A stretch of 64,000 nucleotides of DNA from Synchiropus splendidus (Eukaryota; Chordata; Actinopteri; Syngnathiformes; Callionymidae), in the NCBI RefSeq assembly GCF_027744825.2, contig NW_026527081.1, positions 186,001 to 250,000 of the forward strand. The letters run 5' to 3'. The translations under genes were made by a program, and so were the position numbers. Numbering within the stretch: position 1 is the stretch's first letter; each line of letters starts with the position of its first letter. This document shows positions 11,093 to 24,901 of this stretch, in pieces. Under the pieces are notes generated by a model. That model was not told the DNA's origin. It worked only from the letters and a program-made list of their open reading frames with translations, and did not search any database.

Positions 11093-12408
11093 ACAAAAAC
11101 GCTTTTCAGCCTGAGATAAGGTGGGTTTCGGAACGCCAAACATAAAAGTGTTAATAACTTTGGAAAAACACTTCAGACAGTTTAGATTTGATGTGCAACT
11201 ACTAGAAAGACCCTTTCTGCTATAGTGGGAGGTTAAAATTTCATGTTCTGAAGCTTCCCTGAAAAGTTATGGCACAATGCACAAAAACGCTTTTCAGCCT
11301 GAGATAAGGTGGGTTTCGGAACGCCAAACATAAAAGTGTTGATAACTTTCGAAAAACACTTCAGAGAGCTTAGATTTGATGTGCACCTACTAGAAAGACC
11401 CTTTCTGCTATAGTGGGAGGTTAAAATTTCATGTTCTGAAGCTTTCCTGAAAAGTTATGGCACAATGCACAAAAACGCTTTTCAGCCTGATATAAGGTGG
11501 GTTTCGGAACGCCAAACATAAAAGTGTTGATAACTTTTGAAAAACACTTCAGACAGCTTAGATTTGATGTGCAACTACTAGAAAGACCCTTTCTGCTATA
11601 GTGGGAGGTTAAAATTTCATGTTCTGAAGCTTCCCTGAAAAGTTATGGCACAATGCACAAAAACGCTTTTCAGCCTGAGATAAGGTGGGTTTCGGAACGC
11701 CAAACATAAAAGTGTTGATAACTTTCGAAAAACACTTCAGAGAGCTTAGATTTGATGTGCACCTACTAGAAAGACCCTTTCTGCTATAGTGGGAGGTTAA
11801 AATTTCATGTTCTGAAGCTTCCCTGAAAAGTTATGACACAATGCGTAAAAACGCTTTTCAGCCTGAGATAAGGTGGGTTTCGGAACGCCAAACATAAAAG
11901 TGTTGATAACTTTGGAAAAACACTTCAGACAGTTTAGATTTGATGTGCAACTACTAGAAAGACCCTTTCTGCTATAGTGGGAGGTTAAAATTTCATGTTC
12001 TGAAGCTTTCCTGAAAAGTTATGGCACAATGCACAAAAACGCTTTTCAGCCTGAGATAAGGTGGGTTTCGGAACGCCAAACATAAAAGTGTTGATAACTT
12101 TGGAAAAACACTTCAGACAGTTTAGATTTGATGTGCAACTACTAGAAAGACCCTTTCTGCTATAGTGGGAGGTTAAAATTTCATGTTCTGAAGCTTCCCT
12201 GAAAAGTTATGGCACAATGCACAAAAACGCTTTTCAGCCTGAGATAAGGTGGGTTTCGGAACGCCAAACATAAAAGTGTTGATAACTTTCGAAAAACACT
12301 TCAGAGAGCTTAGATTTGATGTGCACCTACTAGAAAGACCCTTTCTGCTATAGTGGGAGGTTAAAATTTCATGTTCTGAAGCTTCCCTGAAAAGTTATGG
12401 CACAATGC

Positions 12409-15040
12409 ACAAAAACGCTTTTCAGCCTGAGATAAGGTGGGTTTCGGAACGCCAAACATAAAAGTGTTGATAACTTTCGAAAAACACTTCAGAGAGCTTA
12501 GATTTGATGTGCACCTACTAGAAAGACCCTTTCTGCTATAGTGGGAGGTTAAAATTTCATGTTCTGAAGCTTCCCTGAAAAGTTATGGCACAATGCGTAA
12601 AAACGCTTTTCAGCCTGAGATAAGGTGGGTTTCGGAACGCCAAACATAAAAGTGTTGATAACTTTGGAAAAACACTTCAGACAGTTTAGATTTGATGTGC
12701 AACTACTAGAAAGACCCTTTCTGCTATAGTGGGAGGTTAAAATTTCATGTTCTGAAGCTTTCCTGAAAAGTTATGGCACAATGCACAAAAACGCTTTTCA
12801 GCCTGAGATAAGGTGGGTTTCGGAACGCCAAACATAAAAGTGTTGATAACTTTGGAAAAACACTTCAGACAGTTTAGATTTGATGTGCAACTACTAGAAA
12901 GACCCTTTCTGCTATAGTGGGAGGTTAAAATTTCATGTTCTGAAGCTTCCCTGAAAAGTTATGGCACAATGCACAAAAACGCTTTTCAGCCTGAGATAAG
13001 GTGGGTTTCGGAACGCCAAACATAAAAGTGTTGATAACTTTCGAAAAACACTTCAGAGAGCTTAGATTTGATGTGCACCTACTAGAAAGACCCTTTCTGC
13101 TATAGTGGGAGGTTAAAATTTCATGTTCTGAAGCTTCCCTGAAAAGTTATGGCACAATGCGTAAAAACGCTTTTCAGCCTGAGATAAGGTGGGTTTCGGA
13201 ACGCCAAACATAAAAGTGTTGATAACTTTGGAAAAACACTTCAGACAGTTTAGATTTGATGTGCAACTACTAGAAAGACCCTTTCTGCTATAGTGGGAGG
13301 TTAAAATTTCATGTTCTGAAGCTTTCCTGAAAAGTTATGGCACAATGCACAAAAACGCTTTTCAGCCTGAGATAAGGTGGGTTTCGGAACGCCAAACATA
13401 AAAGTGTTGATAACTTTTGAAAAACACTTCAGACAGCTTAGATTTGATGTGCAACTACTAGAAAGACCCTTTCTGCTATAGTGGGAGGTTAAAATGTCAT
13501 GTTCTGAAGCTTCCCTGAAAAGTTATGGCACAATGCACAAAAACGCTTTTCAGCCTGAGATAAGGTGGGTTTCGGAACGCCAAACATAAAAGTGTTGATA
13601 ACTTTGGAAAAACACTTCAGACAGTTTAGATTTGATGTGCAACTACTAGAAAGACCCTTTCTGCTATAGTGGGAGGTTAAAATTTCATGTTCTGAAGCTT
13701 CCCTGAAAAGTTATGGCACAATGCACAAAAACGCTTTTCAGCCTGAGATAAGGTGGGTTTCGGAACGCCAAACATAAAAGTGTTGATAACTTTCGAAAAA
13801 CACTTCAGAGAGCTTAGATTTGATGTGCACCTACTAGAAAGACCCTTTCTGCTATAGTGGGAGGTTAAAATTTCATGTTCTGAAGCTTTCCTGAAAAGTT
13901 ATGGCACAATGCACAAGAACGCTTTTCAGCCTGAGATAAGGTGGGTTTCGGAACGCCAAACATAAAAGTGTTGATAACTTTCGAAAAACACTTCAGAGAG
14001 CTTAGATTTGATGTGCACCTACTAGAAAGACCCTTTCTGCTATAGTGGGAGGTTAAAATTTCATGTTCTGAAGCTTTCCTGAAAAGTTATGGCACAATGC
14101 ACAAAAACGCTTTTCAGCCTGAGATAAGGTGGGTTTCGGAACGCCAAACATAAAAGTGTTGATAACTTTCGAAAAACACTTCAGAGAGCTTAGATTTGAT
14201 GTGCAACTACTAGAAAGACCCTTTCTGCTATAGTGGGAGGTTAAAATTTCATGTTCTGAAGCTTCCCTGAAAAGTTATGGCACAATGCACAAAAACGCTT
14301 TTCAGCCTGAGATAAGGTGGGTTTCGGAACGCCAAACATAAAAGTGTTGATAACTTTCGAAAAACACTTCAGACAGCTTAGATTTGATGTGCACCTACTA
14401 GAAAGACCCTTTCTGCTATAGTGGGAGGTTAAAATTTCATGTTCTGAAGCTTCCCTGAAAAGTTATGGCACAATGCGTAAAAACGCTTTTCAGCCTGAGA
14501 TAAGGTGGGTTTCGGAACGCCAAACATAAAAGTGTTGATAACTTTGGAAAAACACTTCAGACAGTTTAGATTTGATGTGCAACTACTAGAAAGACCCTTT
14601 CTGCTATAGTGGGAGGTTAAAATTTCATGTTCTGAAGCTTCCCTGAAAAGTTATGGCAAAATGCACAAAAACGCTTTTCAGCCTGAGATAAGGTGGGTTT
14701 CGGAACGCCAAACATAAAAGTGTTAATAACTTTGGAAAAACACTTCAGACAGTTTAGATTTGATGTGCAACTACTAGAAAGACCCTTTCTGCTATAGTGG
14801 GAGGTTAAAATTTCATGTTCTGAAGCTTCCCTGAAAAGTTATGGCACAATGCACAAAAACGCTTTTCAGCCTGAGATAAGGTGGGTTTCGGAACGCCAAA
14901 CATAAAAGTGTTGATAACTTTCGAAAAACACTTCAGAGAGCTTAGATTTGATGTGCACCTACTAGAAAGACCCTTTCTGCTATAGTGGGAGGTTAAAATT
15001 TCATGTTCTGAAGCTTTCCTGAAAAGTTATGGCACAATGC
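12409..15040. repeat. Block alpha copy 2 (m67-m80)
   Basis: Order is P, GT-R, R, P, GT-R, S with T148G (m72), R, P, A5G-P (m75), P' (m76), Q, GT-R, V, P. The first six units match m1-m6 at the window start. The full order matches m161-m175 and m312-m326, except that those two have an extra R unit after the T148G unit. m78 carries a private GGCAAAATGC near its end. Confidence 0.82.
14101..14288. repeat. Monomer class P' (P with A106), lineage marker
   Basis: P' has C70, G86 and C89 but A106, so it has the BstBI site without ApaLI. It always follows the unit carrying A5G (m75, m103, m129, m140, m170, m321) and appears at m76, m104, m130, m141, m171 and m322. The two-unit combination A5G-P then P' is a good tag for duplicated segments. 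Confidence 0.87.
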
Positions 15041-17484
15041 ACAAAAACGCTTTTCAGCCTGAGATAAGGTGGGTTTCGGAACGCCAAACATAAAAGTGTT
15101 GATAACTTTGGAAAAACACTTCAGACAGTTTAGATTTGATGTGCAACTACTAGAAAGACCCTTTCTGCTATAGTGGGAGGTTAAAATTTCATGTTCTGAA
15201 GCTTCCCTGAAAAGTTATGGCACAATGCGTAAAAACGCTTTTCAGCCTGAGATAAGGTGGGTTTCGGAAAGCCAAACATAAAAGTGTTGATAACTTTGGA
15301 AAAACACTTCAGACAGTTTAGATTTGATGTGCAACTACTAGAAAGACCCTTTCTGCTATAGTGGGAGGTTAAAATTTCATGTTCTGAAGCTTCCCTGAAA
15401 AGTTATGGCACAATGCACAAAAACGCTTTTCAGCCTGAGATAAGGTGGGTTTCGGAACGCCAAACATAAAAGTGTTAATAACTTTGGAAAAACACTTCAG
15501 ACAGTTTAGATTTGATGTGCAACTACTAGAAAGACCCTTTCTGCTATAGTGGGAGGTTAAAATTTCATGTTCTGAAGCTTCCCTGAAAAGTTATGGCACA
15601 ATGCGTAAAAACGCTTTTCAGCCTGAGATAAGGTGGGTTTCGGAACGCCAAACATAAAAGTGTTAATAACTTTGGAAAAACACTTCAGACAGTTTAGATT
15701 TGATGTGCAACTACTAGAAAGACCCTTTCTGCTATAGTGGGAGGTTAAAATTTCATGTTCTGAAGCTTTCCTGAAAAGTTATGGCACAATGCACAAAAAC
15801 GCTTTTCAGCCTGAGATAAGGTGGGTTTCGGAACGCCAAACATAAAAGTGTTGATAACTTTTGAAAAACACTTCAGACAGCTTAGATTTGATGTGCAACT
15901 ACTAGAAAGACCCTTTCTGCTATAGTGGGAGGTTAAAATTTCATGTTCTGAAGCTTCCCTGAAAAGTTATGGCACAATGCACAAAAACGCTTTTCAGCCT
16001 GAGATAAGGTGGGTTTCGGAACGCCAAACATAAAAGTGTTGATAACTTTGGAAAAACACTTCAGACAGTTTAGATTTGATGTGCAACTACTAGAAAGACC
16101 CTTTCTGCTATAGTGGGAGGTTAAAATTTCATGTTCTGAAGCTTTCCTGAAAAGTTATGGCACAATGCACAAAAACGCTTTTCAGCCTGAGATAAGGTGG
16201 GTTTCGGAACGCCAAACATAAAAGTGTTGATAACTTTTGTAAAACACTTCAGACAGCTTAGATTTGATGTGCAACTACTAGAAAGACCCTTTCTGCTATA
16301 GTGGGAGGTTAAAATTTCATGTTCTGAAGCTTCCCTGAAAAGTTATGGCACAATGCACAAAAACGCTTTTCAGCCTGAGATAAGGTGGGTTTCGGAACGC
16401 CAAACATAAAAGTGTTGATAACTTTCGAAAAACACTTCAGACAGCTTAGATTTGATGTGCACCTACTAGAAAGATCCTTTCTGCTATAGTGGGAGGTTAA
16501 AATTTCATGTTCTGAAGCTTCCCTGAAAAGTTATGGCACAATGCGTAAAAACGCTTTTCAGCCTGAGATAAGGTGGGTTTCGGAACGCCAAACATAAAAG
16601 TGTTGATAACTTTGGAAAAACACTTCAGACAGTTTAGATTTGATGTGCAACTACTAGAAAGACCCTTTCTGCTATAGTGGGAGGTTAAAATTTCATGTTC
16701 TGAAGCTTCCCTGAAAAGTTATGGCACAATGCACAAAAACGCTTTTCAGCCTGAGATAAGGTGGGTTTCGGAACGCCAAACATAAAAGTGTTAATAACTT
16801 TGGAAAAACACTTCAGACAGTTTAGATTTGATGTGCAACTACTAGAAAGACCCTTTCTGCTATAGTGGGAGGTTAAAATTTCATGTTCTGAAGCTTCCCT
16901 GAAAAGTTATGGCACAATGCACAAAAACGCTTTTCAGCCTGAGATAAGGTGGGTTCCGGAACGCCAAACATAAAAGTGTTAATAACTTTGGAAAAACAAT
17001 TCAGACAGTTTAGATTTGATGTGCAACTACTAGAAAGACCCTTTCTGCTATAGTGGGAGGTTAAAATTTCATGTTCTGAAGCTTCCCTGAAAAGTTATGG
17101 CACAATGCACAAAAACGCTTTTCAGCCTGAGATAAGGTGGGTTTCGGAACGCCAAACATAAAAGTGTTGATAACTTTCGAAAAACACTTCAGACAGCTTA
17201 GATTTGATGTGCACCTACTAGAAAGACCCTTTCTGCTATAGTGGGAGGTTAAAATTTCATGTTCTGAAGCTTCCCTGAAAAGTTATGGCACAATGCGTAA
17301 AAACGCTTTTCAGCCTGAGATAAGGTGGGTTTCGGAACGCCAAACATAAAAGTGTTGATAACTTTGGAAAAACACTTCAGACAGTTTAGATTTGATGTGC
17401 AACTACTAGAAAGACCCTTTCTGCTATAGTGGGAGGTTAAAATTTCATGTTCTGAAGCTTCCCTGAAAAGTTATGGCACAATGC
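15041..17484. repeat. Block beta copy 2 (m81-m93)
   Basis: Markers are C42A in m82, A72T in m87, C119T in m88 and T36C/C79A in m91, at the same internal spacing as copy 1. m84 is a GT-initial V unit with T165. The copy lies at the left end of the 26-monomer tandem duplication, and m82 onward is duplicated as copy 3. Confidence 0.88.
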
Positions 17485-20400
17485 ACAAAAACGCTTTTCA
17501 GCCTGAGATAAGGTGGGTTTCGGAACGCCAAACATAAAAGTGTTGATAACTTTCGAAAAACACTTCAGAGAGCTTAGATTTGATGTGCACCTACTAGAAA
17601 GACCCTTTCTGCTATAGTGGGAGGTTAAAATTTCATGTTCTGAAGCTTTCCTGAAAAGTTATGGCACAATGCACAAAAACGCTTTTCAGCCTGAGATAAG
17701 GTGGGTTTCGGAACGCCAAACATAAAAGTGTTGATAACTTTTGAAAAACACTTCAGACAGCTTAGATTTGATGTGCAACTACTAGAAAGACCCTTTCTGC
17801 TATAGTGGGAGGTTAAAATTTCATGTTCTGAAGCTTCCCTGAAAAGTTATGGCACAATGCACAAAAACGCTTTTCAGCCTGAGATAAGGTGGGTTTCGGA
17901 ACGCCAAACATAAAAGTGTTGATAACTTTCGAAAAACACTTCAGACAGCTTAGATTTGATGTGCACCTACTAGAAAGACCCTTTCTGCTATAGTGGGAGG
18001 TTAAAATTTCATGTTCTGAAGCTTCCCTGAAAAGTTATGGCACAATGCGTAAAAACGCTTTTCAGCCTGAGATAAGGTGGGTTTCGGAACGCCAAACATA
18101 AAAGTGTTGATAACTTTGGAAAAACACTTCAGACAGTTTAGATTTGATGTGCAACTACTAGAAAGACCCTTTCTGCTATAGTGGGAGGTTAAAATTTCAT
18201 GTTCTGAAGCTTCCCTGGAAAGTTATGGCACAATGCACAAAAACGCTTTTCAGCCTGAGATAAGGTGGGTTTCGGAACGCCAAACATAAAAGTGTTAATA
18301 ACTTTGGAAAAACACTTCAGACAGTTTAGATTTGATGTGCAACTACTAGAAAGACCCTTTCTGCTATAGTGGGAGGTTAAAATTTCATGTTCTGAAGCTT
18401 CCCTGAAAAGTTATGGCACAATGCACAAAAACGCTTTTCAGCCTGAGATAAGGTGGGTTTCGGAACGCCAAACATAAAAGTGTTGATAACTTTCGAAAAA
18501 CACTTCAGACAGCTTAGATTTGATGTGCACCTACTAGAAAGACCCTTTCTGCTATAGTGGGAGGTTAAAATTTCATGTTCTGAAGCTTCCCTGAAAAGTT
18601 ATGGCACAATGCACAAAAACGCTTTTCAGCCTGAGATAAGGTGGGTTTCGGAACGCCAAACATAAAAGTGTTGATAACTTTGGAAAAACACTTCAGACAG
18701 TTTAGATTTGATGTGCAACTACTAGAAAGACCCTTTCTGCTATAGTGGGAGGTTAAAATTTCATGTTCTGAAGCTTCCCTGAAAAGTTATGGCACAATGC
18801 ACAAAAACGCTTTTCAGCCTGAGATAAGGTGGGTTTCGGAACGCCAAACATAAAAGTGTTGATAACTTTGGAAAAACACTTCAGACAGTTTAGATTTGAT
18901 GTGCAACTACTAGAAAGACCCTTTCTGCTATAGTGGGAGGTTAAAATTTCATGTTCTGAAGCTTCCCTGAAAAGTTATGGCACAATGCACAAAAACGCTT
19001 TTCAGCCTGAGATAAGGTGGGTTTCGGAACGCCAAACATAAAAGTGTTGATAACTTTCGAAAAACACTTCAGAGAGCTTAGATTTGATGTGCACCTACTA
19101 GAAAGACCCTTTCTGCTATATTGGGAGGTTAAAATTTCATGTTCTGAAGCTTTCCTGAAAAGTTATGGCACAATGCACAAGAACGCTTTTCAGCCTGAGA
19201 TAAGGTGGGTTTCGGAACGCCAAACATAAAAGTGTTGATAACTTTCGAAAAACACTTCAGAGAGCTTAGATTTGATGTGCACCTACTAGAAAGACCCTTT
19301 CTGCTATAGTGGGAGGTTAAAATTTCATGTTCTGAAGCTTTCCTGAAAAGTTATGGCACAATGCACAAAAACGCTTTTCAGCCTGAGATAAGGTGGGTTT
19401 CGGAACGCCAAACATAAAAGTGTTGATAACTTTCGAAAAACACTTCAGAGAGCTTAGATTTGATGTGCAACTACTAGAAAGACCCTTTCTGCTATAGTGG
19501 GAGGTTAAAATTTCATGTTCTGAAGCTTCCCTGAAAAGTTATGGCACAATGCACAAAAACGCTTTTCAGCCTGAGATAAGGTGGGTTTCGGAACGCCAAA
19601 CATAAAAGTGTTGATAACTTTGGAAAAACACTTCAGACAGTTTAGATTTGATGTGCAACTACTAGAAAGACCCTTTCTGCTATAGTGGGAGGTTAAAATT
19701 TCATGTTCTGAAGCTTTCCTGAAAAGTTATGGCACAATGCACAAAAACGCTTTTCAGCCTGAGATAAGGTGGGTTTCGGAACGCCAAACATAAAAGTGTT
19801 AATAACTTTGGAAAAACACTTCAGACAGTTTAGATTTGATGTGCAACTACTAGAAAGACCCTTTCTGCTATAGTGGGAGGTTAAAATTTCATGTTCTGAA
19901 GCTTCCCTGAAAAGTTATGGCACAATGCACAAAAACGCTTTTCAGCCTGAGATAAGGTGGGTTTCGGAACGCCAAACATAAAAGTGTTGATAACTTTCGA
20001 AAAACACTTCAGAGAGCTTAGATTTGATGTGCACCTACTAGAAAGACCCTTTCTGCTATAGTGGGAGGTTAAAATTTCATGTTCTGAAGCTTCCCTGAAA
20101 AGTTATGGCACAATGCGTAAAAACGCTTTTCAGCCTGAGATAAGGTGGGTTTCGGAAAGCCAAACATAAAAGTGTTGATAACTTTGGAAAAACACTTCAG
20201 ACAGTTTAGATTTGATGTGCAACTACTAGAAAGACCCTTTCTGCTATAGTGGGAGGTTAAAATTTCATGTTCTGAAGCTTCCCTGAAAAGTTATGGCACA
20301 ATGCACAAAAACGCTTTTCAGCCTGAGATAAGGTGGGTTTCGGAACGCCAAACATAAAAGTGTTAATAACTTTGGAAAAACACTTCAGACAGTTTAGATT

Positions 20401-23400
20401 TGATGTGCAACTACTAGAAAGACCCTTTCTGCTATAGTGGGAGGTTAAAATTTCATGTTCTGAAGCTTCCCTGAAAAGTTATGGCACAATGCGTAAAAAC
20501 GCTTTTCAGCCTGAGATAAGGTGGGTTTCGGAACGCCAAACATAAAAGTGTTAATAACTTTGGAAAAACACTTCAGACAGTTTAGATTTGATGTGCAACT
20601 ACTAGAAAGACCCTTTCTGCTATAGTGGGAGGTTAAAATTTCATGTTCTGAAGCTTTCCTGAAAAGTTATGGCACAATGCACAAAAACGCTTTTCAGCCT
20701 GAGATAAGGTGGGTTTCGGAACGCCAAACATAAAAGTGTTGATAACTTTTGAAAAACACTTCAGACAGCTTAGATTTGATGTGCAACTACTAGAAAGACC
20801 CTTTCTGCTATAGTGGGAGGTTAAAATTTCATGTTCTGAAGCTTCCCTGAAAAGTTATGGCACAATGCACAAAAACGCTTTTCAGCCTGAGATAAGGTGG
20901 GTTTCGGAACGCCAAACATAAAAGTGTTGATAACTTTGGAAAAACACTTCAGACAGTTTAGATTTGATGTGCAACTACTAGAAAGACCCTTTCTGCTATA
21001 GTGGGAGGTTAAAATTTCATGTTCTGAAGCTTTCCTGAAAAGTTATGGCACAATGCACAAAAACGCTTTTCAGCCTGAGATAAGGTGGGTTTCGGAACGC
21101 CAAACATAAAAGTGTTGATAACTTTTGTAAAACACTTCAGACAGCTTAGATTTGATGTGCAACTACTAGAAAGACCCTTTCTGCTATAGTGGGAGGTTAA
21201 AATTTCATGTTCTGAAGCTTCCCTGAAAAGTTATGGCACAATGCACAAAAACGCTTTTCAGCCTGAGATAAGGTGGGTTTCGGAACGCCAAACATAAAAG
21301 TGTTGATAACTTTCGAAAAACACTTCAGACAGCTTAGATTTGATGTGCACCTACTAGAAAGATCCTTTCTGCTATAGTGGGAGGTTAAAATTTCATGTTC
21401 TGAAGCTTCCCTGAAAAGTTATGGCACAATGCGTAAAAACGCTTTTCAGCCTGAGATAAGGTGGGTTTCGGAACGCCAAACATAAAAGTGTTGATAACTT
21501 TGGAAAAACACTTCAGACAGTTTAGATTTGATGTGCAACTACTAGAAAGACCCTTTCTGCTATAGTGGGAGGTTAAAATTTCATGTTCTGAAGCTTCCCT
21601 GAAAAGTTATGGCACAATGCACAAAAACGCTTTTCAGCCTGAGATAAGGTGGGTTTCGGAACGCCAAACATAAAAGTGTTAATAACTTTGGAAAAACACT
21701 TCAGACAGTTTAGATTTGATGTGCAACTACTAGAAAGACCCTTTCTGCTATAGTGGGAGGTTAAAATTTCATGTTCTGAAGCTTCCCTGAAAAGTTATGG
21801 CACAATGCACAAAAACGCTTTTCAGCCTGAGATAAGGTGGGTTCCGGAACGCCAAACATAAAAGTGTTAATAACTTTGGAAAAACAATTCAGACAGTTTA
21901 GATTTGATGTGCAACTACTAGAAAGACCCTTTCTGCTATAGTGGGAGGTTAAAATTTCATGTTCTGAAGCTTCCCTGAAAAGTTATGGCACAATGCACAA
22001 AAACGCTTTTCAGCCTGAGATAAGGTGGGTTTCGGAACGCCAAACATAAAAGTGTTGATAACTTTCGAAAAACACTTCAGACAGCTTAGATTTGATGTGC
22101 ACCTACTAGAAAGACCCTTTCTGCTATAGTGGGAGGTTAAAATTTCATGTTCTGAAGCTTCCCTGAAAAGTTATGGCACAATGCGTAAAAACGCTTTTCA
22201 GCCTGAGATAAGGTGGGTTTCGGAACGCCAAACATAAAAGTGTTGATAACTTTGGAAAAACACTTCAGACAGTTTAGATTTGATGTGCAACTACTAGAAA
22301 GACCCTTTCTGCTATAGTGGGAGGTTAAAATTTCATGTTCTGAAGCTTCCCTGAAAAGTTATGGCACAATGCACAAAAACGCTTTTCAGCCTGAGATAAG
22401 GTGGGTTTCGGAACGCCAAACATAAAAGTGTTGATAACTTTCGAAAAACACTTCAGAGAGCTTAGATTTGATGTGCACCTACTAGAAAGACCCTTTCTGC
22501 TATAGTGGGAGGTTAAAATTTCATGTTCTGAAGCTTTCCTGAAAAGTTATGGCACAATGCACAAAAACGCTTTTCAGCCTGAGATAAGGTGGGTTTCGGA
22601 ACGCCAAACATAAAAGTGTTGATAACTTTTGAAAAACACTTCAGACAGCTTAGATTTGATGTGCAACTACTAGAAAGACCCTTTCTGCTATAGTGGGAGG
22701 TTAAAATTTCATGTTCTGAAGCTTCCCTGAAAAGTTATGGCACAATGCACAAAAACGCTTTTCAGCCTGAGATAAGGTGGGTTTCGGAACGCCAAACATA
22801 AAAGTGTTGATAACTTTCGAAAAACACTTCAGACAGCTTAGATTTGATGTGCACCTACTAGAAAGACCCTTTCTGCTATAGTGGGAGGTTAAAATTTCAT
22901 GTTCTGAAGCTTCCCTGAAAAGTTATGGCACAATGCGTAAAAACGCTTTTCAGCCTGAGATAAGGTGGGTTTCGGAACGCCAAACATAAAAGTGTTGATA
23001 ACTTTGGAAAAACACTTCAGACAGTTTAGATTTGATGTGCAACTACTAGAAAGACCCTTTCTGCTATAGTGGGAGGTTAAAATTTCATGTTCTGAAGCTT
23101 CCCTGGAAAGTTATGGCACAATGCACAAAAACGCTTTTCAGCCTGAGATAAGGTGGGTTTCGGAACGCCAAACATAAAAGTGTTAATAACTTTGGAAAAA
23201 CACTTCAGACAGTTTAGATTTGATGTGCAACTACTAGAAAGACCCTTTCTGCTATAGTGGGAGGTTAAAATTTCATGTTCTGAAGCTTCCCTGAAAAGTT
23301 ATGGCACAATGCACAAAAACGCTTTTCAGCCTGAGATAAGGTGGGTTTCGGAACGCCAAACATAAAAGTGTTGATAACTTTCGAAAAACACTTCAGACAG

Positions 23401-24901
23401 CTTAGATTTGATGTGCACCTACTAGAAAGACCCTTTCTGCTATAGTGGGAGGTTAAAATTTCATGTTCTGAAGCTTCCCTGAAAAGTTATGGCACAATGC
23501 ACAAAAACGCTTTTCAGCCTGAGATAAGGTGGGTTTCGGAACGCCAAACATAAAAGTGTTGATAACTTTGGAAAAACACTTCAGACAGTTTAGATTTGAT
23601 GTGCAACTACTAGAAAGACCCTTTCTGCTATAGTGGGAGGTTAAAATTTCATGTTCTGAAGCTTCCCTGAAAAGTTATGGCACAATGCACAAAAACGCTT
23701 TTCAGCCTGAGATAAGGTGGGTTTCGGAACGCCAAACATAAAAGTGTTGATAACTTTGGAAAAACACTTCAGACAGTTTAGATTTGATGTGCAACTACTA
23801 GAAAGACCCTTTCTGCTATAGTGGGAGGTTAAAATTTCATGTTCTGAAGCTTCCCTGAAAAGTTATGGCACAATGCACAAAAACGCTTTTCAGCCTGAGA
23901 TAAGGTGGGTTTCGGAACGCCAAACATAAAAGTGTTGATAACTTTCGAAAAACACTTCAGAGAGCTTAGATTTGATGTGCACCTACTAGAAAGACCCTTT
24001 CTGCTATATTGGGAGGTTAAAATTTCATGTTCTGAAGCTTTCCTGAAAAGTTATGGCACAATGCACAAGAACGCTTTTCAGCCTGAGATAAGGTGGGTTT
24101 CGGAACGCCAAACATAAAAGTGTTGATAACTTTCGAAAAACACTTCAGAGAGCTTAGATTTGATGTGCACCTACTAGAAAGACCCTTTCTGCTATAGTGG
24201 GAGGTTAAAATTTCATGTTCTGAAGCTTTCCTGAAAAGTTATGGCACAATGCACAAAAACGCTTTTCAGCCTGAGATAAGGTGGGTTTCGGAACGCCAAA
24301 CATAAAAGTGTTGATAACTTTCGAAAAACACTTCAGAGAGCTTAGATTTGATGTGCAACTACTAGAAAGACCCTTTCTGCTATAGTGGGAGGTTAAAATT
24401 TCATGTTCTGAAGCTTCCCTGAAAAGTTATGGCACAATGCACAAAAACGCTTTTCAGCCTGAGATAAGGTGGGTTTCGGAACGCCAAACATAAAAGTGTT
24501 GATAACTTTGGAAAAACACTTCAGACAGTTTAGATTTGATGTGCAACTACTAGAAAGACCCTTTCTGCTATAGTGGGAGGTTAAAATTTCATGTTCTGAA
24601 GCTTTCCTGAAAAGTTATGGCACAATGCACAAAAACGCTTTTCAGCCTGAGATAAGGTGGGTTTCGGAACGCCAAACATAAAAGTGTTAATAACTTTGGA
24701 AAAACACTTCAGACAGTTTAGATTTGATGTGCAACTACTAGAAAGACCCTTTCTGCTATAGTGGGAGGTTAAAATTTCATGTTCTGAAGCTTCCCTGAAA
24801 AGTTATGGCACAATGCACAAAAACGCTTTTCAGCCTGAGATAAGGTGGGTTTCGGAACGCCAAACATAAAAGTGTTGATAACTTTCGAAAAACACTTCAG
24901 A
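15147..24901. repeat. 26-monomer (4,888-bp) tandem duplication
   Basis: All classes and rare variants of m82-m106 recur 26 units later in m108-m132. Examples are C42A (m82/m108), A72T (87/113), T36C with C79A (91/117), A170G (97/123), G133T (102/128) and A5G (103/129). By informative sites, 15147-20013 matches 20035-24901. The left break is in m81 after site 106, and the right break is at site 86 of m107/m133, where P meets Q. I saw no substitution between the copies at the sites read, so the event is recent. Confidence 0.88.
20117..22372. repeat. Block beta copy 3 (m108-m119)
   Basis: Markers are C42A in m108, A72T in m113, C119T in m114 and T36C/C79A in m117. All are exactly 26 units (4,888 bp) right of copy 2. 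The preceding unit m107 is P, whereas copies 1, 2 and 4 are preceded by an AC-initial R. That places the duplication junction in or next to m107. Confidence 0.88.

Noticed and set aside
19017..19229. 70-codon open frame from a GTG start, repeated at 23905-24117 and 25973-26185
   Set aside because: It spans more than one satellite unit and exists only because G133T removes a stop in duplicated units. It uses a GTG start, has no recognisable domain, and the same frame is closed in nearly all other copies.
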